Of a DNA stretch of 64,000 nt, positions 55,516-63,859 are shown piece by piece. The first letter of the stretch is position 1, and each line of letters starts with the position of its first letter. Location: contig NZ_KN050804.1 in the NCBI RefSeq assembly GCF_000746085.1, positions 1 to 64,000 of the forward strand, read 5' to 3'. The DNA is from Methylocapsa aurea. Lineage in GTDB: Bacteria > Pseudomonadota > Alphaproteobacteria > Rhizobiales > Beijerinckiaceae. The notes under the pieces are model-generated. The model had not been told where the DNA came from. It searched no databases and saw only the letters and a list, made by a program, of their open reading frames with translations. A program made the position numbers and the translations under genes.

Positions 55516-55773
55516 AATTAATGCCGCATCTTAATCAGTGTGCCGGGGCCGCGCTTGGGAGCGAGACGGCGAAACAGGGGCGACGCCGAACCAAACAGGC
55601 TCATGCCGGACACGCTCTTACGCCCGGAGTTTCGAGCGATCCAGAGCTGAGCCAGCTAGCGGTTTGGGATAAGCGTCTTCGCAGTTGCAGCATCCCATAT
55701 ACGAAACAACTCGATTTGGAAACAAATATAAATCATTTAGCGCCAACTGCATCTTGGCCGGGATCGCGATCAT

Positions 55774-55995
55774 ATGGACGGCTTGACTTTTTTCGGACTT
55801 GTCGCTGTCAGCCTCATGCTGGCGGCTTACGCTCTGGAGGAGCGCAGCTCCTGGTTCATCCTTGCTTTTGCGGGCGCTTGCTGTCTCGGCTCGCTCTATG
55901 GCTTCTTGCAAGGCGCTTGGCCCTTTGGCCTCGTCGAGGCGATCTGGGCCTTGGTTGCGCTGCGGCGATGGCAACTTCATCGGCGGATCGGTTGA
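55774..55995 (+). CDS. Small membrane protein, CBU_0592-like
   Basis: 73 aa, three hydrophobic segments: LTFFGLVAVSLMLAAYALE, WFILAFAGACCLGSLYGFLQ and FGLVEAIWALVALRRW. The spacing and the final EAIWALVAL fit the CBU_0592-like membrane family. No operon partner; an AT-rich stretch at 55700-55760 (ATATAAATCA) may hold its promoter. Confidence 0.6.
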   Translation: MDGLTFFGLVAVSLMLAAYALEERSSWFILAFAGACCLGSLYGFLQGAWPFGLVEAIWALVALRRWQLHRRIG

Positions 55996-56102
55996 TATGG
56001 AAAGCGCGCGCCCGCGATAGTCCAAAAATCAAGCAATCAAAGGCAGCGGCCAAAGGAGAGTCGGCCTTTCGGCAGCCAGATCCAATTGGCGAGCCGAGCC
56101 GG

Positions 56103-57434
56103 CTATTCGCGAACGATGCGAGGCGCGAAGGGCGCGCGGACCGCGGGCGAAACGCTCTGCCGCCGCTCGGCGATGGCATGGCGGACCTGGGTCAACGCGA
56201 GGCTTGTCGCGGTGAGGCGATTGCCGCTCAAGCCATGATTCGAATCAAGCGCCAGCGCCAAAGCCAGAAGCTCGTCGGCTTCCCGTTCGAATTCATCCAG
56301 CGCATCGAGGCGTTCGACGGATCGCGCGGTCTTCACGATTTCGAGGAGGCGACTTAGAATTCTGTCGATATCCGCGCTTTGGCGGCGGCTGAATCTTGTC
56401 GCAAGGGTGGCGAGTCCGGTTCCGATCAAGCTAAGGAACATCGCCCCGAGATAGATGAAATCGCTGTATTTATCGAAAAAGCTCTGTTCTTCATCGTCGA
56501 GATAGGCCAGCGCCCCCGCATGAACCGGCAATGCCGCGGCCTTGTCCTTAGGCGGCGCCTCGATGCGATTGGCGGCCGGCAGCTGAACGGCGATTTTGGG
56601 CCGCGCCGCCAGCAAGAGTTCGGTCAATTCGCCAACGACGTCATTGCTCAGGCTATGATGCGCGACGAGCCGCGTGCTCGCGCCAAGCGTTTCGAAACTC
56701 GCCGCGGGCTTTGGCTGGGCCCCGCCGAAGGCGCCCCGAAGCACTTCGATTGATTCGAAATGAGGCGAGCGCTGAGCGATCGCCTTTGCCTCGGCGATGG
56801 GAATGAAGGCGAGCTGACCTCGTCCCGCCTGAGCGAAGGCGGAGACGACATCCCGCAAGCCTTGCGATCCGGGAGCGCCCACAGTGAAGACCGCATCGAT
56901 CTCCTTGCGCTCGAGAGCCTTTGACGCCTCGGCGAGGGTCAGCGGAATCATCCTGACGGAGGCCGCCGGAACGTCATATTGGGCGAGCGCCGTATCGAGA
57001 AGGCCGCGATCGCCAGCCATTCCGGTCCGAGCGCCTTGAAGCATGCCGACTCTGCGGCCCTTCAGGTCATCGACCGAGCGAATCCCGGACTGCGCCGGGG
57101 TCAGCAGGATCGCCGCATTCTTATGCATGATCAGCACGGTATGGCTGCTTGGCGGCATTGCGATATCGCTGCGCACAATGGCGAGATCGACGCGCTCTTC
57201 CTCAAAGGCCGTAGAGCTTTCCGCCAGACTGTCGACAACGACCAGCTTCAGGCGGATCGGTTCGCGATCCTGCGCGAATTCCTGCGCCGCCGCCGCCAGA
57301 ACCGCCTGGTCGTCGCCATCGCGCGTCACGGCGACGCGGAGAACTGTCGGCCGCGAATACATGTAAAGCGCCAGACATATTGCGACGATCGCGGCGATGG
57401 CGCCGCCGATTGAGACAATTGTAACTCGGCGCAT
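56103..57434 (-). CDS. TAXI-family TRAP transporter-type solute-binding protein, membrane-anchored
   Basis: 443 aa from MRRVTIVSIGGAIAAIVAIC; CAGGAGGACAG precedes the ATG. An N-terminal anchor (VSIGGAIAAIVAICLALYMYS) places the binding domain in the periplasm. TAXI/NMT1-like landmarks: VDLAIVRSDIAMPPSS, SVDDLKGRRVGMLQGARTG, KEIDAVFTVGAPGSQGLRDV. Unusually, a second TM (YLGAMFLSLIGTGLATLAT, about residue 335) leads to a cytoplasmic helical tail of about 90 residues. No TRAP permease genes adjoin, so it may sense rather than transport. Confidence 0.8.
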   Translation of the reverse strand: MRRVTIVSIGGAIAAIVAICLALYMYSRPTVLRVAVTRDGDDQAVLAAAAQEFAQDREPIRLKLVVVDSLAESSTAFEEERVDLAIVRSDIAMPPSSHTVLIMHKNAAILLTPAQSGIRSVDDLKGRRVGMLQGARTGMAGDRGLLDTALAQYDVPAASVRMIPLTLAEASKALERKEIDAVFTVGAPGSQGLRDVVSAFAQAGRGQLAFIPIAEAKAIAQRSPHFESIEVLRGAFGGAQPKPAASFETLGASTRLVAHHSLSNDVVGELTELLLAARPKIAVQLPAANRIEAPPKDKAAALPVHAGALAYLDDEEQSFFDKYSDFIYLGAMFLSLIGTGLATLATRFSRRQSADIDRILSRLLEIVKTARSVERLDALDEFEREADELLALALALDSNHGLSGNRLTATSLALTQVRHAIAERRQSVSPAVRAPFAPRIVRE

Positions 57435-57603
57435 TCTGTCCTCCTGGACCCTGTTGCTTGAAGCGGAATGGTTCGCCCGAACCAGCCCTTTGAACGTCCC
57501 CCGAAAAACAAACGCAGAATGCCAATCCGACGCCGCCGCTCCGGCAGACGCCTGAATTGGGTAAGGATAGCATCGCAAACAAGGCGGGATAATGGTGGGC
57601 CTG

Positions 57604-59082
57604 TCATTGCGACGCCGCGCCAAATGAGTCCCGCATGGCCTTAGCGGTTTCTTGAACCGGCGACGCGAAGGCCGCCCCGATCAGAATGAGACAGGGCCCG
57701 GACGGCGCGGCTGCGGCGGCTTTGGCTGGAAGCGTCTCGATCGTGCCAAAGATGCTGCGCTCGTCCGGCCAGGTGGCGCGTTCGACGAGAAGCGCTGGAG
57801 TCGCCGGGTCGAGACCATGCTCCAGCAGCCGCGCAGCCAGAATTCCGAGCGTCTTTACCCCCATATAGACGACGCTCGAGGCGCGCGGGTCGCAAAGCGC
57901 GCGCCAATCGAAATCCTCGGGCAGCTTTCCGTCATGCGCATGCGCGGTGATGAATTGCAGCCGCCGGGCCGTGTCGCGCTCAGTTAGCGAGAGCTTTAAC
58001 GTAGCCGCGGCGCCAAGCGCGGCGGTGACGCCGGGCACGATCTCGACCGGAATGCCGGCCGCGCGCAGCGCCGCTATTTCCTCGTTGGCGCGGCCGAAAA
58101 TCATCGGATCGCCGCCTTTGAGGCGCACCACCCGCTTGCCCTCCGACGCCAGCGAAACCAAAAGAGAAACGATATGATCCTGCCGGCAGGAGGGTCTGTA
58201 GCCGCGCTTGCCCACCGGGATTTTTTCCGCCTCCCGCCGCGCCATCGCGACCGCGCCGGGAGCGACGAGATCGTCGTATAAGACGACGTCGGCGGACTGC
58301 AACAAGCGCAAGGCCTTCAGCGTCAGGAGTTCCGGATCGCCAGGGCCAGCGCCGACGAGAGCGACCGATCCCCTCGCCGCCTCCGGTGCGGCGGTCTCGG
58401 CCTCGGCGAGCAGCTTTGTAAAATCGCTCTCGCTTGGTCCCGCGCCGCCCGCGTCGAGCGCCCGGGCGGAAAACAGCTCCCAAAACCGCCGCCGCGCCCT
58501 TGCCGGCAGAGCGCGCGCCGTCACGCTTTGGCGCCAGGCCTTGGCTGCCCCCGCCCAAAGCTTCACCCCTTGAGGCAGCAGGGCTTCCAGCCGGCCCCGC
58601 ACGGCCTGCGCGAGGATCGGCGCGGCGCCGGCTGTTGAAATGCCGATCACAAGGGGCGAGCGATCGACGATCGCGCCAAATTGAAAATCCGAGAATTCCG
58701 GCCTGTCGATAATATTGGCAGGCACTCCGGCGGCCTGCGCCGCCGCCTTGAATGCGGCCGCGTCTTCCCGGCTCTCCATGTCCGCGATGGCCAGCGCGGC
58801 GCCGCGCAGGTCTTCGGGCCGGAAACGACGCTGAACGAGGCTGATCCCGGGACGGCGGCGCGCAAGCGCCAGCAGGCCGGCATCGGGATTTGCGCTATAA
58901 ATGTCCAACTTGGCGCCCGCCGCGTCGAGAAGCTCCGCCTTCCACAGCGCCGCCTTCGCATCGCCCGCGAGGACGACCCGCTTGCCGGCAAGCGCGAAGA
59001 ATACCGGCAGACAGGCGAGGCCCGGCGCGGAGGGCGCACCCTCGCGATCAAGTTTGGCCGGCGCCGAAAGGAGATCGCTCAT
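57604..59082 (-). CDS. cysG: Siroheme synthase CysG (trifunctional)
   Basis: 492 aa. N-terminal precorrin-2 dehydrogenase/ferrochelatase (LPVFFALAGKRVVLAGDA...NIIDRPEFSDFQFGAIVDRSPLVIGISTAGAAPILA) and C-terminal uroporphyrinogen-III methyltransferase (VALVGAGPGDPELLTLKALRLLQSADVVLYDDLV, RLKGGDPMIFGRANEE, EIVPGVTAALGAAA). Makes siroheme for sulfite or nitrite reductase. Start at 59082 favoured because it overlaps the stop of a small upstream gene (ATGA); the ATG at 59091 is possible. Confidence 0.95.
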   Translation of the reverse strand: MSDLLSAPAKLDREGAPSAPGLACLPVFFALAGKRVVLAGDAKAALWKAELLDAAGAKLDIYSANPDAGLLALARRRPGISLVQRRFRPEDLRGAALAIADMESREDAAAFKAAAQAAGVPANIIDRPEFSDFQFGAIVDRSPLVIGISTAGAAPILAQAVRGRLEALLPQGVKLWAGAAKAWRQSVTARALPARARRRFWELFSARALDAGGAGPSESDFTKLLAEAETAAPEAARGSVALVGAGPGDPELLTLKALRLLQSADVVLYDDLVAPGAVAMARREAEKIPVGKRGYRPSCRQDHIVSLLVSLASEGKRVVRLKGGDPMIFGRANEEIAALRAAGIPVEIVPGVTAALGAAATLKLSLTERDTARRLQFITAHAHDGKLPEDFDWRALCDPRASSVVYMGVKTLGILAARLLEHGLDPATPALLVERATWPDERSIFGTIETLPAKAAAAAPSGPCLILIGAAFASPVQETAKAMRDSFGAASQ

Positions 59083-59327
59083 CGAGGCCATATTGTCCTA
59101 TGTCCCGCGCCATGCAAGATGGGCTGCGGCCCGACGGCTTCAACGTCAATTGATCCTGCCGCCGATTTAACGTCACGCCCGAAAAGCCTGCGCTTTTTGT
59201 AGCCATGCTCTTGCGATGGCAATAGGACGTTGGCGATCGCAAAGACAAAGGATAACGTCAAGGCTGCCGCCGTCCGCCACGCCCATGGCTTTTCATCAAA
59301 CGATCGAATGCGCTCTAAGCCTTGCAT
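59079..59327 (-). CDS. Possible small membrane protein coupled to cysG
   Basis: 82 aa from MQGLERIRSFDEKPWAWRTA. One hydrophobic segment (AALTLSFVFAIANVLLPS) and a basic tail. Its TGA overlaps the cysG ATG at 59082, suggesting translational coupling. No strong ribosome site and no recognised family. It occupies most of the 297-bp cysG-to-binding-protein gap. Confidence 0.35.
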   Translation of the reverse strand: MQGLERIRSFDEKPWAWRTAAALTLSFVFAIANVLLPSQEHGYKKRRLFGRDVKSAAGSIDVEAVGPQPILHGAGHRTIWPR

Positions 59328-59379
59328 TTGAAGCCCAAGCAAGCGAGGCGCCGGGGCCCCCGCATCACGAGGATTGGTC

Positions 59380-60240
59380 TTGAAGATCGCGCTTAGGACG
59401 TTCAGATCGACATTCACAGCTTCAACTTTGCTTGCATTTCTCGCTTTCACGCCAGTCTCGGCGCAGGCTGGCGGCGACGTTTTCGCGCCGAGTTTTTGGG
59501 ATCCGCAGCATCGGACCGCCAAACCGGACCTGACCGACCTCCGCAGCATTCGATTTCTAACGGAGGATGACTATCCGCCGTTCCATTTCGCGACGGCGGA
59601 TGGCGCCCTCGCCGGTTTCGACGTCGACCTCGCCCGCGCGCTTTGCGACGAGCTGAAGGTCATCTGCACGATCCAGGCGCGCCGCTGGGATACTTTGATC
59701 GAGGCCCTCGACGAAAACAATGGCGATGCGCTCATCGCGGCGATCCGCATCGACCCGCAAACCCGCGCCAAGCTCGATTTCACTGCGCCTTATTACAAAA
59801 CTCCGGCGCGCTTCGCGACGCTTAAGGCGACGCCATTGGCGGACGCGACGCCCGAAACGCTTGCCGGCAAGACCATCGGCGTGGAGGCTGGAAGCGCGCA
59901 TGAAGCCTTTCTCAAGACGTTTTTCGGCAAGTCGACCCGCAAGCCCTACGCGTCGCAGAAGGCCTTGCGCGAAGCGCTCCAGAAGGGCGAAATCGACGCC
60001 TTGTTCGGCGACGGCATTGCGCTGAGCCGCTGGCTAGATGGGCCGGAGGCGCTTGAGTGCTGCGGCTTTCGCGGCGGCCCCTTCATCGACAGCCGGTTTT
60101 TTGGCGATGGCGTCGGAATTGCCGTGAAAAAAGGCAATCTGGCTTTGCGCCAAGCGCTCGACTACGCCCTCGCGGCGCTGGCCGCAAAGGGAGCCTATAC
60201 CGACCTTTACCTTAAATATTTCCCGCTCGGATTCTATTAG
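59380..60240 (+). CDS. Periplasmic substrate-binding protein, amino-acid type (SBP_bac_3)
   Basis: 286 aa, TTG start at 59380 with GAGGATTGGTC upstream (a TTG at 59374 is possible). Signal peptide RTFRSTFTASTLLAFLAFTPVSAQA. Binding-protein motifs: RFLTEDDYPPFHFATADGALAGFDVDLARAL and ALIAAIRIDPQTRAKLDFTAPYYKTPARF; then IGVEAGSAHEAFL. No ABC permease or ATPase genes adjoin, so transport partners lie elsewhere. Confidence 0.87.
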   Translation: MKIALRTFRSTFTASTLLAFLAFTPVSAQAGGDVFAPSFWDPQHRTAKPDLTDLRSIRFLTEDDYPPFHFATADGALAGFDVDLARALCDELKVICTIQARRWDTLIEALDENNGDALIAAIRIDPQTRAKLDFTAPYYKTPARFATLKATPLADATPETLAGKTIGVEAGSAHEAFLKTFFGKSTRKPYASQKALREALQKGEIDALFGDGIALSRWLDGPEALECCGFRGGPFIDSRFFGDGVGIAVKKGNLALRQALDYALAALAAKGAYTDLYLKYFPLGFY

Positions 60241-60263
60241 CCGCGCGGCCTTTTCCCCAGCAG

Positions 60264-60367
60264 AGAGCATGATGTCCCTTCATGCGGACTCAAGACGCGC
60301 TCTCTATTCTCTTTGTTTCGACGCATGGATCCCTAAAAGTCAGCAACTTTCCCAAAAGTCATGCTCT
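60264..60367. repeat. Intergenic hairpin repeat (AGAGCAT family), long spacer
   Basis: Arms AGAGCATGA (60264-60272) and TCATGCTCT (60359-60367) face each other across 86 nt between the convergent binding-protein and SCO genes; the right arm touches the SCO stop. Confidence 0.5.
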
Positions 60368-60978
60368 TAGAGATAGCTTTCGAGTTCGCGCGCGGCTTGT
60401 TTTGGCGGCTTGCCGAGATTGAAGGCGTTCACGAAACGGCCGCGCTTGTCCATCAGATAGACCACCGCCGTATGATCCACCGTGTACTCCCCGTCTTCAC
60501 CGGGCTTTTTCATTATGAAAACTTTGAAAGCCCTCGCGATCGCCTGTGTTTTCGCCGGGTCGCCGCTCAATCCGATGATCCGCGGATCGAAATTCTCGAG
60601 ATAAGTCTTCAAAGTCTCCGGCGTATCGCGCGCGGGATCGACCGTAATGAAGAGGGCGGCAATCTTCTTGTCCGGTCCCATCTCCTTGAAGACGGCGGAA
60701 ATATCGAAAAGCGCGGTCGGACAAAAGTCCGGGCAATGGGTATAGCCAAAGAACACCAGATACGGGCGCCCTTCGAGATCTTTATTGCTCACGATGCGGC
60801 CGTCATGGGCGGGCATCGCGAAAGGGCCGCCGATGGAGGAAGCGCCCAATTCCGCTCGCCCGGGCAACCCGCTATAGGTCAAGGCGGCCAAGCCGACCAG
60901 CCCTACCGCAAATGCCAAGACGATGAAAAGAAGTTGGCGGGATGCCTTCGCGGAACCTTTGATGGGACGTTTGCTCAT
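60367..60978 (-). CDS. SCO1/SenC-family copper-binding thioredoxin-like protein
   Basis: 203 aa. N-terminal membrane anchor (LLFIVLAFAVGLVGLAALTY), then YLVFFGYTHCPDFCPTALFD with the CxxxC copper ligands and YTVDHTAVVYLMD with the ligand His. SCO proteins insert copper into the CuA or CuB site of cytochrome oxidase. Start at the second nearby ATG (60978); one at 60990 is possible. Stand-alone gene. Confidence 0.92.
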   Translation of the reverse strand: MSKRPIKGSAKASRQLLFIVLAFAVGLVGLAALTYSGLPGRAELGASSIGGPFAMPAHDGRIVSNKDLEGRPYLVFFGYTHCPDFCPTALFDISAVFKEMGPDKKIAALFITVDPARDTPETLKTYLENFDPRIIGLSGDPAKTQAIARAFKVFIMKKPGEDGEYTVDHTAVVYLMDKRGRFVNAFNLGKPPKQAARELESYL

Positions 60979-61100
60979 AGAAAAAAACATATCAAAACGC
61001 GTGGTGATTTCCAATCCGCCAAAACGGACAAATTGAAGCGGCGCTCTTTTGCGCGCAATCCGCGATATGCGTCGCCCGCGCCCGTCTTGCCGGCCATCCG

Positions 61101-61120
61101 TTTATGTTATATTGTTACTT
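61101..61120. promoter_or_regulatory. AT-rich, Zur-box-like element before the metal ABC operon
   Basis: TTTATGTTATATTGTTACTT contains TGTTATAT and a partial partner half, resembling alphaproteobacterial Zur boxes (TGTTATA-N-TATAACA; about 4 of 7 in the second half). It directly precedes the first gene of the operon. Confidence 0.4.
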
Positions 61121-61294
61121 ATGCTTAGAGACCTCATGAGCCTTGCCCCTCACGGCCGTTCGCCGGGGCGACCGACAAGCCCCTCTCTAGTCCCCCCCTT
61201 CTCGCTTCTCCGGCTTTCGGCCTTTGCGCGATTTTGCGGGGTCATGATCCTCATCGCCGGGCTCTGGGCGGCTGTTTTCTGGGCGCTGCGATGA
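61121..61294 (+). CDS. Small membrane protein leading the metal ABC operon
   Basis: 57 aa from MLRDLMSLAPHGRSPGRPTS (ATG at 61136 is an alternative). One C-terminal TM, ARFCGVMILIAGLWAAVFWAL. Its TGA overlaps the ATG of the ABC ATPase gene (ATGA), so the two are coupled. I recognise no family. Coding is supported by position and coupling only. Confidence 0.45.
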   Translation: MLRDLMSLAPHGRSPGRPTSPSLVPPFSLLRLSAFARFCGVMILIAGLWAAVFWALR

Positions 61295-62046
61295 TCGACG
61301 GAGCCGAAGCCCCGGCCATTCGCTTCCGCGATCTCACTCTTGGGTACGACCGGCATCCGGCGGTGCATCATCTCGACGGCGACGTCGAGAGCGGCGCCTT
61401 GCTCGCCATCTGCGGTCCGAACGGCGCCGGCAAATCGACCTTGCTCAAAGGGATCGCCGGCGCTTTGTCTCCGTTCAGCGGCGCCGTAGTCCTGCCGCGC
61501 GCCAAGCGCCGCGAGATCGCCTATCTGCCGCAGGCCGCCGATATCGACAAAAGCTTCCCGATCAATGTCTTCGATGTCGTCGCAATGGGGCTCTGGAAGC
61601 GCTGCGGCCTCTTTGGCGGCATTTCTCGGAAGGAATTGGACAAGGTCCGCGATGCGATCGCAGCGGTTGGGCTCGACGGGTTCGAGGATCGCGCCATAGG
61701 GACGCTTTCAGGCGGCCAATTGCAGCGCATGCTCTTCGCCCGGCTGCTCATTCAGGACGCCGCCATCATTCTCCTCGACGAGCCCTTTACCGCGATCGAC
61801 TCCAAGACCAGCAAGGATCTGCTTTCGCTCATCGCGCGCTGGCGCGCCGAGAAGCGCACCGTCCTCGCTGTCTTGCACGATCTCGATCTGGTGCGCGACT
61901 ATTTCCCACAAACTCTCTTGCTCGCGCGCGAAAAGATCGCCTGGGGGAAGACCGACGCGGTCCTCACCCCGGAAAATCTTCTGCAGGCGCGCGCGATGAT
62001 CGAGGCTTTCGACCGCCAGGCGCATAACTGCGCGCGGGCGGCGTGA
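61291..62046 (+). CDS. znuC: Zinc/manganese ABC transporter ATP-binding protein
   Basis: 251 aa. Walker A GPNGAGKSTLLKG, Q-loop YLPQAADIDKSFPINVFDVVAMGLW (a loop typical of metal ABC ATPases of the ZnuC/MntB type), signature LSGGQLQRMLFARLL, Walker B IILLDEPFTAID, and His switch LAVLHDLDLV. It drives uptake through the permease encoded next. Zn is favoured by the Zur-like box, but Mn is not excluded. Confidence 0.88.
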   Translation: MIDGAEAPAIRFRDLTLGYDRHPAVHHLDGDVESGALLAICGPNGAGKSTLLKGIAGALSPFSGAVVLPRAKRREIAYLPQAADIDKSFPINVFDVVAMGLWKRCGLFGGISRKELDKVRDAIAAVGLDGFEDRAIGTLSGGQLQRMLFARLLIQDAAIILLDEPFTAIDSKTSKDLLSLIARWRAEKRTVLAVLHDLDLVRDYFPQTLLLAREKIAWGKTDAVLTPENLLQARAMIEAFDRQAHNCARAA

Positions 62047-62055
62047 GACCGCTTC

Positions 62056-62925
62056 ATGCTGCATGATCTCTTGATCTCCCCTTTTGTCGAATTCGAGTTC
62101 ATGCGGCGCGCACTCGTCGGCTCGATCGCCTTGGCGCTCGCCGGATCGCCGCTCGGCGTGTTCCTGATCCTGCGCCGAATGTCGCTCACCGGCGACGCCA
62201 TGGCGCATGCGATCCTTCCAGGCGCCGCCATCGGCTATCTTGTCGCCGGCCTCTCGCTCGGACCGATGACCATCGGCGGCCTGATCGCCGGCCTCATCGT
62301 CGCGATCGGGTCGGGCGTCGTCGCGCGAACCACGATTTTGCGCGAGGACGCTTCGCTCGCCGCCTTCTATCTGATCTCCCTGGCGCTTGGCGTCACGGTG
62401 ATCTCCATGCGCGGCTCCAATATAGATCTCCTGCATGTCCTTTTCGGCAGCGTGCTCGCCCTCGACGACGCGACCCTGATCCTCCTGGCCGCGATCTCGA
62501 GCTTGACCCTCGCGGGGCTGGCGCTGCTTTATCGGCCCCTCGTGATGGAGACGGTCGATCCAGGGTTCCTCGCCTCGGTCGGGCGCGCCGGCGGACCGAC
62601 GCAGATTATCTTTCTGGGGCTTGTCGTCTTGAATCTCGTCGGCGGATTTCATGCGCTCGGCACCTTGCTCGCCGTCGGCATGATGATGCTGCCCGCAGCC
62701 TCGGCGCGGCTCATCGCCGAAGACCTGACCGCGATGATCGCGATCGCGGCGGCGCAGGGGATGATCGCCAGCTATGCCGGGCTCATTCTCTCCTTTCACG
62801 CCGGCCTGCCCTCAGGCCCGCTCATTATTCTGGTGGCGGGCCTGCTTTATCTCATCGCCCTGGTGTTTGGACCGGCGGGAGGCCTCTTGCGGCGCTTGAA
62901 GCCGAGACGGCATCTCGAAGCCTGA
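62056..62925 (+). CDS. znuB: Zinc/manganese ABC transporter permease
   Basis: 289 aa, eight to nine hydrophobic segments (RALVGSIALALAGSPLGVFLIL; PGAAIGYLVAGLSLGPMTIGGLIAGLIVAIGSG; LASVGRAGGPTQIIFLGLVVLNLVGGFHALGTLLAVGMMMLPAASARL), the ABC-3 family pattern. RRMSLTGDAMAHAILPGAAIG matches the ATPase-coupling loop. Nine bases after the ATPase gene. Confidence 0.92.
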   Translation: MLHDLLISPFVEFEFMRRALVGSIALALAGSPLGVFLILRRMSLTGDAMAHAILPGAAIGYLVAGLSLGPMTIGGLIAGLIVAIGSGVVARTTILREDASLAAFYLISLALGVTVISMRGSNIDLLHVLFGSVLALDDATLILLAAISSLTLAGLALLYRPLVMETVDPGFLASVGRAGGPTQIIFLGLVVLNLVGGFHALGTLLAVGMMMLPAASARLIAEDLTAMIAIAAAQGMIASYAGLILSFHAGLPSGPLIILVAGLLYLIALVFGPAGGLLRRLKPRRHLEA

Positions 62926-62950
62926 CTCAGCGCTTTTGAGCGGAGCTGTC

Positions 62951-63859
62951 ATGCGCCCTTTTAGCACTGCCATAGCCTTTGCTATTGGCCCGATCCTGGC
63001 GAGCCTGGCTTTATGCGGGGCGGCGCTCGCGCAACCGCCATATCGCTTGCCGGTCGTCGCGACCTTTTCCATTCTCGCCGATTTGGCCCGCAATGTCGGC
63101 GGCGAACGGATCGAGGTCAGCGCGCTCGTCGGACCCAATGGCGACGCCCATGTCTATCAACCAACCCCGGCCGACGGGAAAAGCCTCGGCGCGGCCCGGC
63201 TGATCCTCGCCAACGGCCTCGGCCTCGAGGGCTGGATCGATCGCCTCATCAAGGCGTCGGGCGCCGAGGCCCCAGTCATCGTCGCGACCAAAGGCGTGAG
63301 CCCGCGCGAAATGGAGGAGAAAGGGCACATCGGCGAGGACCCCCACGCTTGGCAGTCGGTCGCCAACGCCAAAATCTATGTGGGCAATGTCCGCGACGGC
63401 CTGATCGCGGTCGATCCGGAAGGAGCAGCGGGTTATCGCGCCAATGCGGAGGCCTATCTCGCCAAGCTCGACGTTCTCGAGACGGAGATCGCGGCGGCGA
63501 TCGCCAAGATCCCGCCAGATCGGCGAAAGATCATCACGACTCACGACGCCTTCGGCTATTTCGGCGCGGCCTATGGCGTGCAGTTCGTCGCGCCGCAGGG
63601 CGTATCGACTGAGACCGAGGCGAGCGCCCGCGACGTCGCAAAAATCATCCGGCAGATCAAGGCCGAGAAAATTCCCGCGGTCTTTCTTGAAAATATCAGC
63701 GACCCGCGAGTGGGCCGCAGGATCGCGGAGGAAAGCGGGGCAAAGATCGGCGGCGCGCTGTTTTCCGATGCGCTTTCCCCGCCCGATGGCTTGGCGCCGA
63801 CCTATATCGATATGATGCGCAACAATGTCAGGGAGCTTTGCGCCGCGCTCGGGAAATAG
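62951..63859 (+). CDS. znuA: Zinc/manganese ABC transporter substrate-binding protein
   Basis: 302 aa; GGAG lies 5 nt before the ATG. Signal peptide ATAIAFAIGPILASLALCGAALA-type. Cluster A-I metal-binding fold: NGDAHVYQPTPADGKSL (first His), GEDPHAWQSVANAKIYVGNV (second His), IITTHDAFGYFGAAYGVQF (third His), FLENISDPRVGRRIAEE (acidic ligand region). No His-rich loop typical of high-affinity ZnuA, so Mn or lower-affinity Zn binding is possible. Beyond it, 63860-64000 holds nothing I can support. Confidence 0.9.
   Translation: MRPFSTAIAFAIGPILASLALCGAALAQPPYRLPVVATFSILADLARNVGGERIEVSALVGPNGDAHVYQPTPADGKSLGAARLILANGLGLEGWIDRLIKASGAEAPVIVATKGVSPREMEEKGHIGEDPHAWQSVANAKIYVGNVRDGLIAVDPEGAAGYRANAEAYLAKLDVLETEIAAAIAKIPPDRRKIITTHDAFGYFGAAYGVQFVAPQGVSTETEASARDVAKIIRQIKAEKIPAVFLENISDPRVGRRIAEESGAKIGGALFSDALSPPDGLAPTYIDMMRNNVRELCAALGK

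Noticed and set aside
53566-55521. 651-aa plus-strand frame opposite typA
   Set aside because: Antisense to all GTPase motifs of TypA.
61708-62799. 363-aa minus-strand frame over the metal ABC ATPase and permease genes
   Set aside because: Composition is Asp/Arg/Gly low-complexity shadow of membrane-protein coding; the sense genes are clear.
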